Assembly: GCA_026003335.1 (NCBI GenBank)
Contig: BPHB01000001.1
Location: 952,591-1,016,590 of the forward strand
DNA length: 64,000 bases
From: Chitinophagales bacterium
GTDB lineage: Bacteria > Bacteroidota > Bacteroidia > Chitinophagales > CAIOSU01
Direction: 5' to 3'
Shown here: in pieces, positions 9,627 to 18,913 of the stretch
Layout: every line of letters starts with the position of its first letter
How positions within the stretch are numbered: the first letter of the stretch is position 1
Made by a program: the position numbers and the translations under genes
The notes under the pieces: model-generated
What the model was told of the DNA's origin: nothing
What the model saw: only the letters and a program-made list of their open reading frames with translations
Databases searched by the model: none

Positions 9627-10151
9627 TCATACTTCCCGGAAGTGCCTCCACAAATGCATACGACACGCTATACCAAGCAAAATCACTACCAAACTGGCTT
9701 CCAGTAATGCACCTTGCCTGTAAGCAGTATAATCAGGCAAATACTGCAGGTGATTTAAAACAGGTATATGATCGGAAACCCAATGGATAAGGGTATGCAG
9801 ATAAGGGCGATTATAAAAGTCAGGAGATATACCTAAAACCGAGTAACCGTGTTTTATAACCCAATCCAGATCAGGCAAAACAGAGAAAATAATGCCATAA
9901 CGATAAGCCTTCCAGAACCAACGAAGAAAAACAATCAGAGCTGCCAACACACCCAAATGATAACTCACCCAGAAAAAGCTGCTAAAATCGGGTTCAGGCG
10001 GATGATAGGTCAGCCGTGCCAGCCGATCCAAGATACTATGCGATAACAGGGCACTGCCACATAGAATCACCGCTTTGACCCAAGGCGGTTGCGTTCTGCG
10101 GCATAGCTGCTCAATGATGACTCCGGTAAGCACATGTGTAGGAGCCTGCAT
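9627..10151 (-). CDS. Hydrophobic membrane protein, possibly YdjM-like metal-dependent hydrolase
   Basis: 174 aa with about four hydrophobic segments. It has conserved-looking histidines and aspartates: THVLTG at residue 5, LLSHSILDRL near 36, VLPDLDW near 95, and LHTLIHWVSDHIP near 118. The combination of TH, SH..LD, PD.D and H..IHW suggests the PF04307-like membrane metal-dependent hydrolase superfamily, but the match is from pattern only. The gene is divergent from the GHMP kinase and convergent with the tRNA side. Confidence 0.6.
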   Translation of the reverse strand: MQAPTHVLTGVIIEQLCRRTQPPWVKAVILCGSALLSHSILDRLARLTYHPPEPDFSSFFWVSYHLGVLAALIVFLRWFWKAYRYGIIFSVLPDLDWVIKHGYSVLGISPDFYNRPYLHTLIHWVSDHIPVLNHLQYLPDYTAYRQGALLEASLVVILLGIACRMHLWRHFREV

Positions 10152-10206
10152 GCGACCGACTGGTCTGTAATATAAAAAAGATGTTAACTTCCCCGGCTAA
10201 AAAAAT

Positions 10207-11238
10207 CTGATTAGGGTTACAACATATCCCCGGGCCGGACTTATCGGAAACCCTTCAGACGGATACTATGGCAAAACCATTTCGTTTCCCTTCGGGAATT
10301 TTCAAACAGTAGTGGAACTAACCCCTTCCAAAACTTTACACATTTTGCCCGGCAAACGTGACCTGCTTGAATTTGACAACCTTGATCATTTGTTGGAAGA
10401 TATTCGTCTGCACGGCTATTACGGAGGCATCCGGCTGGTGAAAGCCGCCATAAAGAAGTTCTCAGACTATTGCCGTAGCACTAAAATCACCCTTCCACCA
10501 AAAAATTTCACCATACGCTATGAAACCACTATTCCCGAACGGCTCGGCCTGGCCGGCTCCAGCGCAATTATTACCGGAGTGATGAAAGCGCTTCTGCAAT
10601 ACTACCGGGTCAGTATTCCAACCCCAATACTCGCCAACCTTATCCTGGAAGCAGAAAAAGATGAGTTAGGTATTGCTGCAGGACTGCAGGACCGCGTTAC
10701 TCAGGTGTATTCCTGCCCCGTGTATATGAACTTTAGTAAAACCCTGATGACTAAAAGAGGATATGGTGAATACCTGCCTTTTAAAAAGGAGCTGCTTCCC
10801 GATATGTACATTGCCTTCAGGAGGGAACTTGCTGAGGGCTCCGAAGAGACACATAATGACCTTGCGGCCCGCTATGAGCGAAAAGATCCTGCTGTGCTGC
10901 AAGCCATAGCACAATGGCTCCATCTGACCGAACAGGTTTGGAACAAACTCCGGCAAGGCGACAAAAATATCGGGGCATTACTTAACCGCAATTTTGACAT
11001 CCGCAGACAGGTGTGCACGGTGAGCAGGGGAAACATTGAGCTCGTAGAAACCGCACGCGCTGCAGGTGCTAGTGCCAAGCTCACCGGATCTGGCGGAGCC
11101 ATCATTGGCACTTATGAAAACAAAACAACCCTGAACCGGCTGCAGGCGGCAATGAAAAAAATCAGAGCTATAGTTATTTTACCGGAGGTGATAGATGTCG
11201 GCTATTTCAGGCATGAGAAACCAAATAAAAAGCTTTAA
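10207..11238 (+). CDS. GHMP-family sugar kinase (glucuronokinase-like), probable non-AUG start
   Basis: ATP-dependent small-molecule kinase. The P-loop-like GHMP motif is PERLGLAGSSAIITGV, and the C-terminal motif is LTGSGGAIIGT. The first conventional start is GTG at 10312. However, the reading frame upstream encodes RVTTYPRAGLIGNPSDGYYG, the conserved substrate/ATP-site N-terminus of glucuronokinase-like GHMP kinases. An in-frame stop at 10198-10200 leaves only CTG (10207) or ATT (10210) as starts for that segment, so I place the start at 10207 (343 aa). A GalU-type uridylyltransferase follows 27 nt after the stop, which fits a two-step route from a free sugar acid or sugar to a UDP-sugar. 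The substrate is inferred. Confidence 0.8.
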   Translation: MIRVTTYPRAGLIGNPSDGYYGKTISFPFGNFQTVVELTPSKTLHILPGKRDLLEFDNLDHLLEDIRLHGYYGGIRLVKAAIKKFSDYCRSTKITLPPKNFTIRYETTIPERLGLAGSSAIITGVMKALLQYYRVSIPTPILANLILEAEKDELGIAAGLQDRVTQVYSCPVYMNFSKTLMTKRGYGEYLPFKKELLPDMYIAFRRELAEGSEETHNDLAARYERKDPAVLQAIAQWLHLTEQVWNKLRQGDKNIGALLNRNFDIRRQVCTVSRGNIELVETARAAGASAKLTGSGGAIIGTYENKTTLNRLQAAMKKIRAIVILPEVIDVGYFRHEKPNKKL

Positions 11239-11265
11239 ACTGTAGCTTTTCGCTGCAACATCATA

Positions 11266-12162
11266 ATGCATTATAAACAAACAGATTCACCCCGGATAAC
11301 CAAAGCTGTCATTCCGGCTGCAGGCAAGGGTACACGATTGCTTCCGGCCACAAAGGCTCAGCCTAAAGAAATGCTTCCGGTAGTGGACAAGCCGGTGATT
11401 CAATACGTAGTGGAAGAAGCTGTCGCCTCCGGTATTCGGGATATTCTTATCATTATTGCTCCGGGAAAGGAAACCCTGCAAAGACATTTCGCCCCGGAAA
11501 GCAGATTCAAACAGTTCCTGCAAGAAAAAAGCAATTCACGAAGTCGGCTTATTGCGCATCTTCCCGCTGGAAAGGCCCGCATCCATTTTGCATATCAAAA
11601 TTATCCCCGCGGACTGGGAGATGCCATCCGATGTGCAGAAGAGTTTGTCGCAAATGAACCGTTTGCCGTGTTGCTGGGAGACACGATTATCACTACACAT
11701 CGGCTGCCACTTACACGCCAGCTTATGGATATTTATGCAGAGTACCATTCACCCGTTGCCGCTCTGGAAAAGGTGCTACCAGCTCTGGCTCATCGCTACG
11801 GCATTTTTCGTGGGGAAAAAATAACAGGCAACCTGTTCCAAGCAGTGAGTCTTGAAGAAAAACCCCGTCAACATATACGCTCCCCCATGGCTGTAGCCGG
11901 ACGCTACATCCTCACTCCAGATATCTTCCATTATCTGAAAAATCTCAGGAAAGGAGTAAACCACGAGATTCAACTTACCGATGCGCTTAGGTTTCAGGCA
12001 GCCAGCAGACGGCTTCTCGGATTGCTCTTTGAAGGCACACGGTATGATGTTGGCAACCGCCTGGATTTTCTGAAAACCAATATCTTATTCGGTATGGAAC
12101 ATCCGGAGACGGGCAAAGAACTTAGAAAATGGCTGAGTAATCTGACTAGGCGAAAGACCTGA
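11266..12162 (+). CDS. galU: UTP-glucose-1-phosphate uridylyltransferase (GalU-type)
   Basis: 298 aa, normal GalU length. The nucleotide-binding signature AAGKGTRLLPATKAQPKEMLP is at residue 17. It is followed by DKPVIQYVVEEAVASGI and the catalytic region FAVLLGDTII. GLGDAIRCAEEF and the C-terminal RYDVGNRLDFLKTN are typical. It makes UDP-sugars from UTP and a sugar 1-phosphate. Because it sits directly behind a sugar kinase that would make sugar 1-phosphates, it may accept glucuronate 1-phosphate or another sugar as well as glucose; that is inference. Confidence 0.92.
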   Translation: MHYKQTDSPRITKAVIPAAGKGTRLLPATKAQPKEMLPVVDKPVIQYVVEEAVASGIRDILIIIAPGKETLQRHFAPESRFKQFLQEKSNSRSRLIAHLPAGKARIHFAYQNYPRGLGDAIRCAEEFVANEPFAVLLGDTIITTHRLPLTRQLMDIYAEYHSPVAALEKVLPALAHRYGIFRGEKITGNLFQAVSLEEKPRQHIRSPMAVAGRYILTPDIFHYLKNLRKGVNHEIQLTDALRFQAASRRLLGLLFEGTRYDVGNRLDFLKTNILFGMEHPETGKELRKWLSNLTRRKT

Positions 12163-12218
12163 GCCGGTTTTATGTGAATAATCATAATTTGTTTATCTTA
12201 AACGGACAATGCGCATTC

Positions 12219-12563
12219 ATGAAAATAGTTTTGACCTCACTGCTCCTTTTTGAGCTCCTGCTTTTTCCTGCCTGCGAAAAATGCTTTAAGTGTCGCGTTT
12301 ACGACTCTATAAGCAACAAGGTCATGTATGAAGAGCCTGAAGTTTCATGCAACGAAAATCCGGAGTTACATAAAAGCGTGCTCGAAAAGGCTTATCAGTG
12401 CGCAGACTGTAGTTTTACTTCCGGCAATCAGACTTTTACCGATACCTTCTGTGGAGAATCGGAACTAACGCAGGCCTGGGTAAAGGAAAGGGAAGACAAT
12501 CCATTCATTCAATATACCTGTTCCCTCTATGTTCCAGTTGTTACCTGCTATGAAGCACAATGA
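12219..12563 (+). CDS. Small cysteine-rich lipoprotein of unknown function
   Basis: 114 aa from the ATG at 12219. That start gives a clean lipoprotein signal (MKIVLTSLLLFELLLFPAC). An upstream in-frame GTG at 12174 would put 15 polar residues before it and is less likely. The mature part has about nine cysteines, including a CEKCFKC cluster and CADC, which suggests disulfides or metal binding outside the cytoplasm. I do not recognise the family. The rhodanese lipoprotein gene lies 52 nt downstream. Confidence 0.7.
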   Translation: MKIVLTSLLLFELLLFPACEKCFKCRVYDSISNKVMYEEPEVSCNENPELHKSVLEKAYQCADCSFTSGNQTFTDTFCGESELTQAWVKEREDNPFIQYTCSLYVPVVTCYEAQ

Positions 12564-12589
12564 TACATCTCATATAAATTTTAATGCTG

Positions 12590-12597
12590 TATCTTTG
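12590..12597 (+). promoter_or_regulatory. TAnnTTTG -7 box for the rhodanese gene
   Basis: TATCTTTG, a perfect match, lies 18 nt before the ATG at 12616. It supports that start over the longer frame beginning at 12529, which would overlap the upstream gene. Confidence 0.5.
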
Positions 12598-12615
12598 AAA
12601 ACATACAACCCACTA

Positions 12616-13056
12616 ATGCAGACTATGATTGAGCAAAGTAAAAAAGTTATTTCAGCTGAAAGATTCACCTTCCTCCTGCTTTTTTGTTTTCTGGCCGGGT
12701 GTAATAGCCACAGTGGCAATCAGGCTGTTGCCCAGGAAATCGTTTCACTGGATGTCAAAAAGTTTGAGCAAAAACTGCAGCAGACACCCAATGCACAGCT
12801 TATTGATGTGAGAACTCCTGAAGAATATGCAGAGGCTCATTTGAAAGGGGCGAGAAATATCAATGTGGAAGACGAGAGATTTAACGTGGAAATTAAAACG
12901 CTGGAAAAAGATGCTCCCGTCTTTGTTTATTGTCGTTCGGGCAGGCGTAGTATGCTGGCAGCAGAGCAATTAAAAGCAAAGGGATTTAAAACGATATACA
13001 ACCTGGAAGGGGGTATTTTATCCTGGCAGCAGAAAGGCAAACCCGTTGAGAAGTAA
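12616..13056 (+). CDS. Rhodanese-domain lipoprotein
   Basis: 146 aa from the ATG at 12616. A lipoprotein signal (FTFLLLFCFLAGC) is followed by one rhodanese domain with LIDVRTPEEYAEAHLKGARNI and the active-site loop YCRSGRRS, whose cysteine would carry the persulfide. CDC25/GlpE-like single-domain rhodaneses transfer sulfane sulfur; as an exported lipoprotein its acceptor is unknown. A perfect TAnnTTTG box 18 nt upstream supports this start. Confidence 0.9.
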   Translation: MQTMIEQSKKVISAERFTFLLLFCFLAGCNSHSGNQAVAQEIVSLDVKKFEQKLQQTPNAQLIDVRTPEEYAEAHLKGARNINVEDERFNVEIKTLEKDAPVFVYCRSGRRSMLAAEQLKAKGFKTIYNLEGGILSWQQKGKPVEK

Positions 13057-13072
13057 CCCTGTAAGGCAGCTT

Positions 13073-14500
13073 CTACCCTTTCAGGAAGTCACGAAACCAG
13101 TATCCGGAGTCTTTTATTATTCTTTTTTGCGAAGGAAAATCCACATACACTAACCCGAAGCGCGGGCGATAGCCTTCAGCCCATTCAAAATTATCCATAA
13201 GTGTCCAAACAAAATATCCCTGTACATTAACACCCTCACGCCTGGCTTTAAGTACCTGGGCAAGATATTGTTTGAAAAAGTCTATGCGCTGATAGTCATG
13301 CACTGAATCGCCTTCTACCACATCAGGGAAAGCCGCTCCGTTTTCAGTAATGATAATTTTATCCACTCCGGGATAGGAAGCAAACTGTTTTAGTATCTTA
13401 TAGATACCTTCCGGATATACTTCCCATCCCATTTCGGTTAATTCGGCACCTGGTATTTTTTCAGGTTTCACCTGGTTAGCCCACACAAGGGGTGGCCACA
13501 GGCTAAATCTGCCCACCACGCGTGAGTAATTCTGAAGTCCTATGAAATCAAAATCAAATTTCAGACGCTCTTCATCTCCGGGCTGAAAATACTTATCCAT
13601 ATCCTTTAATATGAAAATGTCCTCTGCGGGATAACCCATTCCCAGAGACGGTTCAATAAATAAGCGATTAAAGAGGGCATCTATTTTCCGACAGGCGTTA
13701 TGATGTCGTTCATGGTCGCTTTTCGGTTCAACGGGCGAACAGGAAAACGTAGTTCCTACCTGGGCGCCCATAACATTTGCCCGGATAATACGACCACCCT
13801 CGGCCTGACAAAGCGCTACATGATGCACGGCCTGCTTAAACTGTTTAATGCTTCTTATGCCCGGAGCATGCAGCTTCATCAGATAGCCAAGACCGACAAA
13901 CGCCATGGGTTCATTAAAAACCATCCAGTGCTTCACCTTATCGCCATACTCGCGGCTGATGGTGTCTACGTATTCCGAAAACCAGCCTATGCTTTCACGC
14001 GCAGGCCAGCCACCCCTGTCCTGCAAACGCTGAGGTAAATCCCAATGATAGCAGGTTATCCAGGGCTCAATGTTTCGGGCCAGACAGGCGTCAATGACTT
14101 TATGATAAAATTCAATACCCTTCGTGTTCACTTTCCCTGTACCTTCAGGAAAAATCCGAGACCATGATAAAGAAAAACGGAATACATCCATATGGAGCTG
14201 CCGGATCAGCTCAATATCCGATGCATAGCGATGATAGAAGTCACAGGCCACATTGCCATTTTCTCCGGTTTTTATATTGCGCGGATTCTGCGAAAATGTA
14301 TCCCATATTGAAAGGCCCTTGCCATCTTCGTTCCAGGCTCCCTCAATCTGATATGCTGCCGTAGCAACACCCCATTTAAAATCTTTACCAAAATCGTATC
14401 TGGTAAAGGGAGTCGTTAAAACCGAGCTTCTGAGTGCACGCGGCATCAGCAACAAAGATGCGGCAAGTGCCGATTTTTTTATCATCTCCCTGCGTTTCAT
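13073..14500 (-). CDS. Glycoside hydrolase family 1 beta-glucosidase
   Basis: 475 aa. The N-terminus has a twin-arginine-like signal (KRREMIKKSALAASLLLMP), so the enzyme is probably exported folded. The GH1 barrel is complete: FKWGVATAAYQIEGAWNEDGKG near residue 40, catalytic acid/base in FNEP, and nucleophile in ITENGAAF. The C-terminal LMDNFEWAEGYRPRFGLVYVDF is typical. It should release glucose or another sugar from beta-linked disaccharides. It lies downstream of the aminotransferase with a 108-nt gap and converges on the rhodanese gene. Confidence 0.94.
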   Translation of the reverse strand: MKRREMIKKSALAASLLLMPRALRSSVLTTPFTRYDFGKDFKWGVATAAYQIEGAWNEDGKGLSIWDTFSQNPRNIKTGENGNVACDFYHRYASDIELIRQLHMDVFRFSLSWSRIFPEGTGKVNTKGIEFYHKVIDACLARNIEPWITCYHWDLPQRLQDRGGWPARESIGWFSEYVDTISREYGDKVKHWMVFNEPMAFVGLGYLMKLHAPGIRSIKQFKQAVHHVALCQAEGGRIIRANVMGAQVGTTFSCSPVEPKSDHERHHNACRKIDALFNRLFIEPSLGMGYPAEDIFILKDMDKYFQPGDEERLKFDFDFIGLQNYSRVVGRFSLWPPLVWANQVKPEKIPGAELTEMGWEVYPEGIYKILKQFASYPGVDKIIITENGAAFPDVVEGDSVHDYQRIDFFKQYLAQVLKARREGVNVQGYFVWTLMDNFEWAEGYRPRFGLVYVDFPSQKRIIKDSGYWFRDFLKG

Positions 14501-14608
14501 TTTATCCGAAAAAGGAATTTAAATCAGCATCCCGGCAGTAAGATAATACGTCCTGAGGAATCATGTATGTCCCTTAATAAAGGAAAGCAACAGCGCTGAT
14601 GAAATGCT

Positions 14609-15925
14609 TTACTCCTGCAGCCAGCGCAAGAGATGCTCAACCCCCTCCAGCACCTTACCACAATACGTAGGTAAGAAATCATCCGGTAAATGTTCATCCA
14701 GGGGTATGATTTCGCTTGCAGCCAATGCCCGGGCTCCATCAAAGTCCACATAAGCCATGCGAGCAGAAAACTCCTCATCGGGACGATTAAAAGCCTGCCC
14801 CGGCAACAAAGCCACTCCGGTATCCTCCAGAAGTTTTTCACAAAGCAGTGCAGAAGTAGTTAATCCTTTCTGCCTAAGCCGATGCACATGGTTTGAAAAT
14901 TCAAGAAACAGATAGAATCCACCTTCAGGCATATGTACTCTTACATCAGCGGCAGCAAGTCTTGAAGCACAATGTGTTCCCAGCTTTGATAAAATACGTC
15001 TGGCATGACAGAGGTATTCTTCTATTTTTATGCCACCCTCAAAGGCACGTACAGCAGCATATTGGATGGGAGCACTTACGGAAGTGTACGTTTCACTGGC
15101 CACCGCAGCCATAGCCGTAGCAAGCCATTGTAGTTTCCGGGGAAATGAAAAAGTGCCAAGCCGCCATCCGCCAGCACCACACCATTTGGATAGCCCGGAG
15201 CTAATGACCGTACCTTCGGGATAATAGCGTGCAATTGACACATGCTGCCCGCGGTGATGCAGCTGTCCGTATATTTCGTCTGATAAAATAAATATATTTG
15301 TTTTTCGAGCCGTTTCGGCTAGTGCCTGTAATTCATCATAAGTATAAGTAACCCCATCCGGATTACCCGGATAATTCAAAATGAGGAATGCCGGGATATG
15401 TGTTTTACCCTTTCTGACGGCACGTAGTTTCTCAGGATCTATTTTCCATTTATCCTCAAAAGATGTGTGCAGTACCGAAATTTTTTTATTCAGAATACGT
15501 GCCTGGGGCCTATACGACACCCAGCTCGGACCGGTGATGATTATCTGCCCGTTAAAAACCAATTGAAGTAAGAAAAGGAGTTCTTTGGAACCCGGGCCAA
15601 TCAACACACTTTCGGGCGCAACATCCACAAGATCTTTCTTCCGGTGAAAAAATGCCACCGCCTCCCGTAATGCCGGAAGACCCTTTACCGGAAGATAATC
15701 TTTTTCATGGGCAAACAGGCGCAGTGCCTCCACAACCGGCACCGGTACCGGAAACGGAGATTGCCCTAATCCAAATTTGTATACCGTTTTGCCATCTTTA
15801 ATCAGTTGATTACATCTTTCATTGATGGCCAGCGTACCCGAAATGCCAAGCTGTGCAACGTGCGGGTTTATATGGGCTTTGTCCAGAGTAGGGCTTTTTC
15901 CAATGGATAGAGATTCGTTCAGCAT
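14609..15925 (-). CDS. PLP-dependent class I/II aminotransferase
   Basis: 438-aa fold-type I aminotransferase. GPGSKELLFLLQLVF, the NYPGNPDGVTY loop, FILSDEIYGQL and the PLP-lysine motif SSGLSKWCGAGGWRLG are all present, followed by the C-terminal arginine region. It resembles the aspartate/tyrosine aminotransferase group, but its substrate cannot be read off. Its ATG overlaps the stop of the upstream KamA-family gene by one base (TAATG), so the two are translationally coupled and probably act on the same amino acid. Confidence 0.9.
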   Translation of the reverse strand: MLNESLSIGKSPTLDKAHINPHVAQLGISGTLAINERCNQLIKDGKTVYKFGLGQSPFPVPVPVVEALRLFAHEKDYLPVKGLPALREAVAFFHRKKDLVDVAPESVLIGPGSKELLFLLQLVFNGQIIITGPSWVSYRPQARILNKKISVLHTSFEDKWKIDPEKLRAVRKGKTHIPAFLILNYPGNPDGVTYTYDELQALAETARKTNIFILSDEIYGQLHHRGQHVSIARYYPEGTVISSGLSKWCGAGGWRLGTFSFPRKLQWLATAMAAVASETYTSVSAPIQYAAVRAFEGGIKIEEYLCHARRILSKLGTHCASRLAAADVRVHMPEGGFYLFLEFSNHVHRLRQKGLTTSALLCEKLLEDTGVALLPGQAFNRPDEEFSARMAYVDFDGARALAASEIIPLDEHLPDDFLPTYCGKVLEGVEHLLRWLQE

Positions 15926-17319
15926 TATTCAAAATTAAACCTTTGACTTTCCGCAAGGGATTCACCATACATGTTCTTCAATTCTCTCTCAAAGAAAAAT
16001 TCCTTTTTCCCGAATGCAGGGCGTAATTCGTCAAGCCAGGTTGCCGTTTCATCATACCTGGCAAAAAAGGGCTTGCATACCCAATCAGGGTTTCTCCCCT
16101 GCAGCATGCGCATAACAATGACTTTTTCCTCATTTATTTCAGAAACGCCTATAATCTGCACCTTGCCGGGCGTGCATGATAGGCTTGGACCTCGCACCGT
16201 GCGACAAACACCACTGACCTTCTGATAGGCCTTCCGATAAATGTTCCATGCTTTTACGAGCGGAATAGCAAAGTAGTGCTGAGCGCCAGTATCCCGGGCA
16301 ATAAACATGTAGTAGGGAATACAATTCAGATTAACCTGTTGCCTCCACATTTCGGCCCATACCTCGGCAGAATCATTAATATTTCGCATAATAGGTGACT
16401 GCGTGCGGATCTGGGCGCCCGTGCTGCGTACCTTCCGAATGGCTTCCTTTACTTCCTCTGTAGACAACTCTACAGGATGATTAAAGTGAGCCATGATAGC
16501 CAGGTTCTTTCCTGCTTTTACAATACGTTCAAAAAGATGTAAAAGCTCTGAAGCATCTGCATCATGCGTAAAACGATACGGCCAATAGCCAAAAGCCTTA
16601 GTCCCGATACGGATAGTTTGCAAATTATCCATATTCGCATTTATCAAAGGTTCAATATAGGATGCCAGAACCTTTGTTTTCATAATCAACGGATCACCTC
16701 CGGTAAACAAGACATCTGTAACTTCAGGATTTTTCTTCACATATCTGACCAGAAGTTCCGTTTCGCGCATAGCAAATTTCAATTCCTGCATGCCAACAAA
16801 CTGAGGCCACCGGAAGCAGAAAGTACAGTAAGCATGGCACGTTTGTCCCTGACTGGGGAAAAACAATACCGTTTCCCGATACTTATGCTGCATGCCGGTA
16901 AGCTTTATTCCATCAACCTCCGGCACATTCAGCTGCATTTGACCAGCGGGATGCGGATTAAGTGAAAGGCGTATTTTGTTTGCCTCACTCTTTATTTCCT
17001 CCCGGGTAGCATTTCTTTTCAGAAGGGCAGCAATCCGCTGATAGTGATGAGGTTCAAGCAATTCTTTTCTAGGGAATGTGAGCGTGAAAATCGGATCTTC
17101 CGGAGCATGTGACCAGTCAATAAGTTTTTCAATAACATAGTTATTTACCTTAAACGGGAGCACATGGCCTACTATCTCAATATCAAAAACTATTTCTTCG
17201 GGCAATATTTTCATCTGCGGTATCTGACGAAAGTTGTGCAAGGAATAAGAACGATAAGTCAATGCTTTCATCAGTAAATCCAGATTTTTATTACGTAAAT
17301 ACTCAAATTCTTCCTTCAC
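15925..17319 (-). CDS. KamA-family radical SAM aminomutase-like protein
   Basis: 464 aa. The radical SAM cluster is C161-x3-C165-x2-C168 (CHAYCTFCFRWPQFVG), and TGGDPL follows. K386 in SCTPGKVQ matches the PLP lysine of lysine 2,3-aminomutase. Counting back from that lysine, the position of the clostridial substrate aspartate D293 (44 residues before) is R342, and that of D330 (7 before) is S379. The two acidic residues that hold lysine's side-chain amine are therefore absent, so the substrate is probably not lysine. The gene is coupled to an aminotransferase. Confidence 0.87.
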   Translation of the reverse strand: MKEEFEYLRNKNLDLLMKALTYRSYSLHNFRQIPQMKILPEEIVFDIEIVGHVLPFKVNNYVIEKLIDWSHAPEDPIFTLTFPRKELLEPHHYQRIAALLKRNATREEIKSEANKIRLSLNPHPAGQMQLNVPEVDGIKLTGMQHKYRETVLFFPSQGQTCHAYCTFCFRWPQFVGMQELKFAMRETELLVRYVKKNPEVTDVLFTGGDPLIMKTKVLASYIEPLINANMDNLQTIRIGTKAFGYWPYRFTHDADASELLHLFERIVKAGKNLAIMAHFNHPVELSTEEVKEAIRKVRSTGAQIRTQSPIMRNINDSAEVWAEMWRQQVNLNCIPYYMFIARDTGAQHYFAIPLVKAWNIYRKAYQKVSGVCRTVRGPSLSCTPGKVQIIGVSEINEEKVIVMRMLQGRNPDWVCKPFFARYDETATWLDELRPAFGKKEFFFERELKNMYGESLAESQRFNFE

Positions 17320-17595
17320 AGAAGACTAAAGGCAAGGCGGAACAGACCAACAGTGTGTTGTTTTCTAACTGATAATGACTGTACAAACGCAAAACCGCCT
17401 TTTTAAAATCTTAGTTCACTAGTACAAATTTCAGAAATTCATCTTAAAAATGGCAACAGTTGGCGGATTTTTCAAGGACACATAAAATTTCCTTCATAAG
17501 CATCAAGGCGAGTCATATTAGTGAAAAACGTAAAAAGTAAAGAAAGCATACACCCCAACATTCTCCACGCCTACAGGAGGCATCCAATTTAAAGG

Positions 17596-18825
17596 TTAAA
17601 TTTTACGGGAGACACGCTGTCCCTCAGATATGAAGATTCCTTCCTGCAAAAATTCTTTTTTCACTTCCAAAAATGCCTGCACCGCCTTATCCAGATGATA
17701 TTGTTCATGTATAGCTGATATCTGCACTCGAATACGTGCCTGCCCTTTAGGCACTACCGGATAAAAGAACCCTACCACATAAATTCCCTTTTCCAGAAGT
17801 CTTTCGGCAAATTTTTGCGCCAATACGGCATCATACAGCATGATGGGCACAATAGGGTGATCCCCGGATTTTATATCAAAGCCTGCAGCAGTCATTTTTT
17901 CACGGAAGTATTTAGTGTTTTTTTCCAGTTTATCCCGCAGAGCGGTGGTTTCTGAAAGCATGTCAATTACTGCTATTGAGGCCCCCACTATAGCCGGAGC
18001 AAGAGTGTTTGAAAACAAGTAAGGCCGGGAGCGCTGTCTCAAAATTTCCACGATTTCTTTTCTCGCAGCCACAAAGCCTCCCAACGCACCGCCTAGGGCT
18101 TTACCCAGTGTGCCTGTGATAATATCCACCCTGCCCATCACATTCCTATACTCATGCACACCACGCCCCGTTCTTCCAATAAAACCGGTTGCATGGCATT
18201 CATCCGACATTACGAGTGCATCATATTTTTCAGCCAGTTCACAGATTCTGTCAAGCTGCGCTATAGTGCCATCCATGGAGAACACTCCGTCCGTGACAAT
18301 GATTCTGCTTCTTGCAGATGTGGCTTCTTTCAGTTTTTCTTCCAGATCATGCATATCATTGTGCTTGTAGCGAAGGCGCTGGGCCTTACAAAGGCGTATT
18401 CCGTCAATGATAGAGGCGTGATTCAATTCATCTGAAATAATGGCATCCTGCTCGTTGAACAGAGGTTCAAAAACACCTCCATTGGCATCAAAGCATGCTG
18501 CATAGAGGATGGCATCATCCATTCCTAGAAAATCAGCAATTTTTTTTTCAAGCGTTTTATGCATATCCTGGGTGCCGCAGATGAAACGCACCGATGACAT
18601 GCCGTAACCGTGCGTGTCAATAGCTCTCTTTGCGGCCTCAATCACCTTCGGATGTGAGGACAAACCAAGATAGTTGTTTGCGCAAAAATTGATAACTGTC
18701 TTTCCAGCATCTGTTTTAATCTCAGCACCCTGAGGAGTGGTGATAATACGCTCTTGTTTGTAGAGACCACTGCTTTGTATTTCCTCCAATTCTTTCTTTA
18801 ATCTATCCTGAACGGTGTTATACAT
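17596..18825 (-). CDS. kbl: Glycine C-acetyltransferase (2-amino-3-ketobutyrate CoA ligase)
   Basis: 409 aa. This alpha-oxoamine synthase-family PLP enzyme splits 2-amino-3-ketobutyrate with CoA into glycine and acetyl-CoA. Diagnostic segments are [48 protein letters not shown] and the PLP-lysine site [14 protein letters not shown]. The C-terminus runs about 15 residues past the usual end ([15 protein letters not shown]). It is divergent from the threonine 3-dehydrogenase gene, whose product it consumes. The two promoters sit back to back in the gap of less than 90 nt. Confidence 0.95.
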   Translation of the reverse strand: MYNTVQDRLKKELEEIQSSGLYKQERIITTPQGAEIKTDAGKTVINFCANNYLGLSSHPKVIEAAKRAIDTHGYGMSSVRFICGTQDMHKTLEKKIADFLGMDDAILYAACFDANGGVFEPLFNEQDAIISDELNHASIIDGIRLCKAQRLRYKHNDMHDLEEKLKEATSARSRIIVTDGVFSMDGTIAQLDRICELAEKYDALVMSDECHATGFIGRTGRGVHEYRNVMGRVDIITGTLGKALGGALGGFVAARKEIVEILRQRSRPYLFSNTLAPAIVGASIAVIDMLSETTALRDKLEKNTKYFREKMTAAGFDIKSGDHPIVPIMLYDAVLAQKFAERLLEKGIYVVGFFYPVVPKGQARIRVQISAIHEQYHLDKAVQAFLEVKKEFLQEGIFISEGQRVSRKI

Positions 18826-18841
18826 GTCATAGTGTTTTCCA

Positions 18842-18849
18842 CAAATATA
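18842..18849 (-). promoter_or_regulatory. TAnnTTTG -7 box for kbl
   Basis: TATATTTG on the minus strand lies 16 nt upstream of the kbl ATG at 18825. Confidence 0.45.
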
Positions 18850-18891
18850 CTAATGGCTTTTTTCCTGCTATACGGGAATAAAGCTATTGGC

Positions 18892-18899
18892 TTATCTTT
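18892..18899 (+). promoter_or_regulatory. -7 box for threonine dehydrogenase
   Basis: TATCTTTC (7 of 8 to TAnnTTTG) lies 14 nt upstream of the ATG at 18914. It argues that the in-frame TTG at 18887 is not the start. Confidence 0.4.
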
Positions 18900-18913
18900 C
18901 GCCCGAATTTTAT

